Assembly: GCF_013386165.1 (NCBI RefSeq)
Contig: NZ_JACAOS010000018.1
Location: forward strand, 283,323-347,322
Reading direction: 5' to 3'
Length of the DNA stretch: 64,000 nt
DNA from: Pseudomonas gingeri
Lineage (GTDB): Bacteria; Pseudomonadota; Gammaproteobacteria; Pseudomonadales; Pseudomonadaceae
This document shows positions 60,927 to 64,000 of this stretch, in pieces. The notes below the pieces were generated by a model that ran no database searches, was not told the DNA's origin, and worked only from the letters and a program-made list of their open reading frames with translations. Every line of letters begins with the position of its first letter. Position 1 is the stretch's first letter. Position numbers and translations under genes: made by a program.

Positions 60927-61921
60927 TGGCCGTTGTAGATCTGGTCGAACACGCCACCGTCATTGAAGTGGGTCTTCTGCACCGTGCGCCAGTCGCCGAA
61001 GGTCTTTTCCACCGAGAGGAAGTCGACTTTCGGGAAACGGTCGGTGAACTTGGCCAGCACCTGCGGATCACGTGGGCGCAGGTAGTTGTTGGCGGCGATT
61101 TCCTGGCCTTCCGGCGACCACAGGTACTTCAGGTATTCCTCGGCCACCGCGCGGCTGCCTTTCTTGTCGACCACCTTGTCGACCACGCTCACCGGCGGCT
61201 CGGCCTCGGCGGACACGCTCGGGTAGACCACTTCGAACTGATCACGACCAAATTCGCGGGCAATCATTTCCGCTTCGTTTTCGAAGGTCACCAGCACGTC
61301 GCCGATCTGGTTGGTCATGAAGGTGGTAGTGGCGGCGCGACCGCCGGTATCGAGCACCGGGACCTGCTTGAACAGTTTGCCGACAAACTCCTTGGCCTTG
61401 TTCTCGTCGCCGCCGTTCTTCAGCACATAACCCCAGGCCGACAGGTAGGTGTAGCGGCCGTTACCCGAGGTCTTGGGGTTGGGCACGACGACCTGGACGC
61501 CGTCCTTGAGCAGGTCCGGCCAGTCCTTCAGGGCCTTGGGGTTGCCCTTGCGCACGATAAATACGGTGGCGGAGGTGAACGGCGCGCTGTTGTTCGGCAG
61601 GCGGGTGGCCCAGTTCTCCGGTACCAGCTTGCCGTTGTCCGCCAGGGCGTTGATGTCGGTGGCCATGTTCATGGTGATCACGTCCGCCGGCAGGCCGTCG
61701 ATGACCGAGCGCGCCTGTTTGCTGGAACCGCCAAAGGACATCTGCAAGGTGATGTTTTCATTGTGCTCGGCCTGCCAGTGCTTCTGGAACGCCGCGTTGT
61801 AGTCTTTGTAGAAGTCACGCATCACGTCGTAGGAAACGTTCAGCAAAGTCGGTGCGGCGTTGGCCAGGCTGGCAAAGGCCAAGCCCGCGGCCAGAAGTGA
61901 GGCGCCAAAGAGTTTTTTCAC
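60923..61921 (-). CDS. sbp: periplasmic sulfate-binding protein
   Basis: 332 residues from a GTG at 61921 (AAGGA 7 nt upstream). Signal peptide MKKLFGASLLAAGLAFASLA then NAAP. LLNVSYDVMRDFYKDYNAAF, FGGSSKQARSVIDGLPADVITMNMATD and VPNPKTSGNGRYTYLSAWGY are the conserved sulfate-binding stretches of Sbp/CysP. It supplies the CysTWA transporter, whose genes are not here, so it is a separately encoded binding protein. Its stop codon lies in a REP unit. Confidence 0.93.
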   Translation of the reverse strand: MKKLFGASLLAAGLAFASLANAAPTLLNVSYDVMRDFYKDYNAAFQKHWQAEHNENITLQMSFGGSSKQARSVIDGLPADVITMNMATDINALADNGKLVPENWATRLPNNSAPFTSATVFIVRKGNPKALKDWPDLLKDGVQVVVPNPKTSGNGRYTYLSAWGYVLKNGGDENKAKEFVGKLFKQVPVLDTGGRAATTTFMTNQIGDVLVTFENEAEMIAREFGRDQFEVVYPSVSAEAEPPVSVVDKVVDKKGSRAVAEEYLKYLWSPEGQEIAANNYLRPRDPQVLAKFTDRFPKVDFLSVEKTFGDWRTVQKTHFNDGGVFDQIYNGQ

Positions 61922-61966
61922 TGCGCAGTCCTTGTTTCAGCTGAGAGAGGGGCAATTTGCCAGCAA

Positions 61967-61995
61967 CTATAACGGCGCTGGCATAGGCATTTAAA
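61967..61995 (-). promoter_or_regulatory. predicted sbp promoter
   Basis: On the minus strand TTTAAA (61995-61990) and TTATAG (61972-61967) are 17 nt apart, about 46 nt before the sbp start. A CysB site could lie further upstream but I cannot define one. Confidence 0.45.
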
Positions 61996-62013
61996 GATTA
62001 AAAAGTGCTTTGC

Positions 62014-62838
62014 TTATTCTATTTTCTTGTAAAGCGCATTCCCACAGCGCGAGCAGAAAGAGGCGTCCGGCTCGTGGCTATTTTTCCCGCAGACCGGGCA
62101 GTCGTGCTTGTGCGAGTCGCCGCGCATGGCGCTGGCCAGTTCGGCGGTGAAGATCCCGGTGGGCACGGCGATGATCGAGTAACCGGTGATCATCACCAGG
62201 GATGAGATCACCTGGCCCAGCACGGTCTTGGGCACGATGTCGCCATAACCCACGGTGGTGAGGGTAACGATAGCCCAATAGATACCCTTGGGAATGCTGG
62301 TAAAGCCGTGCTCCGGGCCTTCGACTACATACATCAGGGTGCCGAACACGATCACCAGGGTGCAGACGCTGAGCAGGAAGACCAGGATCTTCTGCTTGCT
62401 GCCGCGCAGGGCATCGAGCAGGTAATGCGCCTGCTTCAGGTACGGGCCGAGCTTGAGCACCCGGAAGATCCGCAGCATGCGGATGATGCGGATGATCAGC
62501 AGGTACTGGGCGTCGCTGTAGTAGAGCGCGAGGATCCCCGGCACGATCGCCAGCAGGTCGACCAGCCCATAGAAACTGAAGGCGTAGCGCAGCGGCCGTG
62601 GCGAGCAGTACAGGCGCACGAGGTATTCGACGGCGAAGATGACGGTGAAGCCCCATTCGATATAGGCCAGGGGGGCGGCGAAGGTCTGGTGAAAACTCTC
62701 GATGCTGTCGAGGATCACGATCACCAGGCTGGCGAGGATGATCAGCAGGAGGGTTTTGTCGAAGCGTCTGCCGGCGACGGTGTCGGATTGGAAAACCATG
62801 ACGTAGAGCCGCTGGCGCCAGTCGTTGTTGCTGTTCAT
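62014..62838 (-). CDS. voltage-gated-type potassium channel with C-terminal zinc ribbon
   Basis: 274 residues with six transmembrane helices. S4 carries regularly spaced arginines (RIIRMLRIFRVLKL, about 117-130). The pore has TLTTVGYGDIVP with the K+ selectivity filter GYGD at 197-200, then S6. The C terminus has a CPVC...CSRC ribbon (Cys247, 250, 262, 265), as in double-zinc-ribbon and rubredoxin-like knuckles. Prokaryotic Kv-like channels usually end after S6 or in other domains, so this tail is a notable addition, perhaps for assembly or metal sensing. It is monocistronic. Confidence 0.9.
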   Translation of the reverse strand: MNSNNDWRQRLYVMVFQSDTVAGRRFDKTLLLIILASLVIVILDSIESFHQTFAAPLAYIEWGFTVIFAVEYLVRLYCSPRPLRYAFSFYGLVDLLAIVPGILALYYSDAQYLLIIRIIRMLRIFRVLKLGPYLKQAHYLLDALRGSKQKILVFLLSVCTLVIVFGTLMYVVEGPEHGFTSIPKGIYWAIVTLTTVGYGDIVPKTVLGQVISSLVMITGYSIIAVPTGIFTAELASAMRGDSHKHDCPVCGKNSHEPDASFCSRCGNALYKKIE

Positions 62839-62932
62839 AAGGTGTTGCCCAGGCTATGGATGCACGAAGCGTGGGGGATTGCCGATCAATGCGCAAGCCG
62901 GTCTGTCAGACCTGTGTGTAGCAGAACCTGTC

Positions 62933-63021
62933 CCTGTAGGAACCGGCTTGCTGGCGTTGGCATCCCATCAGGCGATGCAAGGCTCACGGGCCTCCTCGCC
63001 AGCAAGCCGGCTCCTACAAGG
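62933..63021. repeat. REP pair overlapping a gene end
   Basis: CCTGTAGGAACCGGCTTGCT begins the left unit (62933-62956). The right unit (62997-63021) is CGCCAGCAAGCCGGCTCCTACAAGG in reverse sense. It lies between the two minus-strand genes, and its right unit contains the urea transporter stop codon. Confidence 0.8.
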
Positions 63022-63934
63022 TTCGTGTTTCGCTTGTGGGCCAGCGTTGCGACTGTGGGCTGTCGGTTGTCGGGTGTAACACGCGGGCACCGGCCCGGAC
63101 CAGCCAGCAGGCGAGGATAAAGGGCGCCGTCAGCGGCGCCAGGCCGAAGGCGGAAAAGCCGGGTGTCAGTAGGCTCGCCAGGACGATGCCGATCAGCGCA
63201 GGCCAGGTTGTTCGCTGCTGTTGGCCCAGGGCGAGCGCCACCAGGGCAGGGTTGTAGCCAGCCAGTCCGAGATGAACGGGTGACGCGGGATCCTGCAGCA
63301 AGGCGAACGCCAGCCCGGCGCCACTGCCAAGGATTGCCCAGAGGGCTGCGCGGCGGTTGGCGAGCAGCAAGCCGATGAAGATCGCCAGGCCGGCCAGGGG
63401 CCGGTCGAGGAAGATGATCTGGCCCAGGCCCGTGAAGACGGCGTTGGCATAGGCGACGGTATTGCCGGGAGGGAATAACAGGTTGCTTGGCGGGTCGACC
63501 GTTGTGAACGCCAGCAGCAACCAGCTCAAACCGACAAAGGGCGCGGTGTAGGCGCACAGGCTCTGGGCGTCGCCGGCGTGCTTGAGCCATTGGCGGACCA
63601 GGATGGCACTCAGGCCAGAGGCGGCGATGATCAGTGGCGGGACTAATATCGACCAGGGAAATTTCAGGCTGATCAGTAGACCGAGCAGCACACCGTTGTA
63701 GCTGTACAGACCGGCCTGGCGTTCGGCTTTGGGGTAGCCGCGACGCTGGGCGGTGAGCAGCCCGGCAAGGCCGCCGAGCAGAGCGCCGCCGAGCAAGGAC
63801 GGTGCGCCCAGGAGTATTGCCAGCAGACAGCACAGGCCGCAGAGCGGATGGCGCTGGAGGAATATCTGGCTGAAGCCGTTGAGCAGGGCGGTTGCCCAGT
63901 CGGGGCAGTAGGGGGTGTGCAGGATCTTGGGCAT
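63014..63934 (-). CDS. urea transporter family protein
   Basis: 306 residues, all helical. Two homologous halves, each with a glycine-rich LxxG pore motif (GLYSYNGVLLGLLISLKFPW and GLAGYNPALVALALGQQ), are the fold of bacterial urea transporters (Yut/UT). NG(V/P)L-type loops around Asn match the family. The last codons TSETRTL lie in a REP element, so the C terminus has been set by the repeat. No urease or other urea gene lies in the window. Confidence 0.85.
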   Translation of the reverse strand: MPKILHTPYCPDWATALLNGFSQIFLQRHPLCGLCCLLAILLGAPSLLGGALLGGLAGLLTAQRRGYPKAERQAGLYSYNGVLLGLLISLKFPWSILVPPLIIAASGLSAILVRQWLKHAGDAQSLCAYTAPFVGLSWLLLAFTTVDPPSNLLFPPGNTVAYANAVFTGLGQIIFLDRPLAGLAIFIGLLLANRRAALWAILGSGAGLAFALLQDPASPVHLGLAGYNPALVALALGQQQRTTWPALIGIVLASLLTPGFSAFGLAPLTAPFILACWLVRAGARVLHPTTDSPQSQRWPTSETRTL

Positions 63935-63969
63935 GGTGGTGTGTCAGGCGGATTTTTTGGGCGCGCAAG

Positions 63970-64000
63970 ATCGCCATCGCGAGCAAGCTCTGCTCCTACA
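63970..64000. repeat. REP element at the window edge
   Basis: ATCGCCATCGCGAGCAAGCT then CTGCTCCTACA, one REP unit cut by the window end. It lies just upstream of the urea transporter start. Confidence 0.7.

Overview
The window comes from a high-GC gammaproteobacterium, almost certainly a Pseudomonas of the fluorescens group. The pointers are the earP-efp pair, the uninterrupted ccmABCDEFGHI operon beside fliK, a Pseudomonas-type DUF1652 protein, dpkA, ohr/ohrR, many LysR regulators, and the GTAGGAGC...GCTTGCT...GCGAT REP elements between genes. I assigned the organism from gene content; no database was searched.

Layout. 0-3.7 kb: an enoyl-CoA hydratase-like gene, a tRNA-Ser(GGA) with a clear promoter and terminator, then a small islet carrying a DNA/RNA non-specific endonuclease-type toxin and a downstream small gene, then a LysR gene. 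3.8-7.4 kb: a co-directional alpha/beta hydrolase - SDR - Old Yellow Enzyme - glutathione transferase cluster controlled by that divergent LysR, probably for reactive carbonyl or enone compounds. 7.4-12.3 kb: a 1321-aa hybrid sensor kinase (PAS, HisKA, two receivers, HPt) coupled to a receiver-GGDEF diguanylate cyclase. 12.7-24.4 kb: transporters, hydrolases, SDRs and LysR regulators, ending with dpkA.

24.4-34.9 kb is the most unusual block: two tandem, very large paralogous proteins (about 1740 aa each) of the DUF6543/'dermonecrotic toxin' type. Each has four internal repeats and a C-terminal domain with HELSH, TxDxxY and NADS motifs that look like an aspzincin (M35-like) zinc protease. In the second copy the protease domain is a separate reading frame, joined to the first by an ATGA stop/start overlap. 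No immunity gene or signal peptide is evident.

35.1-47.6 kb is mostly housekeeping: DUF883 protein, Gre-type factor, earP-efp, ohr-esterase with ohrR, TauE/SafE, LysR genes, DUF1127, YcaQ-type glycosylase, class II DAHP synthase and a spermidine-synthase-like protein. 47.6-51.7 kb: a lone vgrG and fliK plus an FlhB-like switch protein. 51.9-58.8 kb: the complete cytochrome c maturation operon, almost every junction being a 4-nt overlap. 58.8-64 kb: a lipoprotein, an orphan HTH antitoxin-like gene, an exported DUF5666-like protein, sulfate-binding protein, a K+ channel with a C-terminal zinc ribbon, and a urea transporter.

Coordinates were read from the sequence. Where a likely start differs from the longest open frame, the chosen start is explained.
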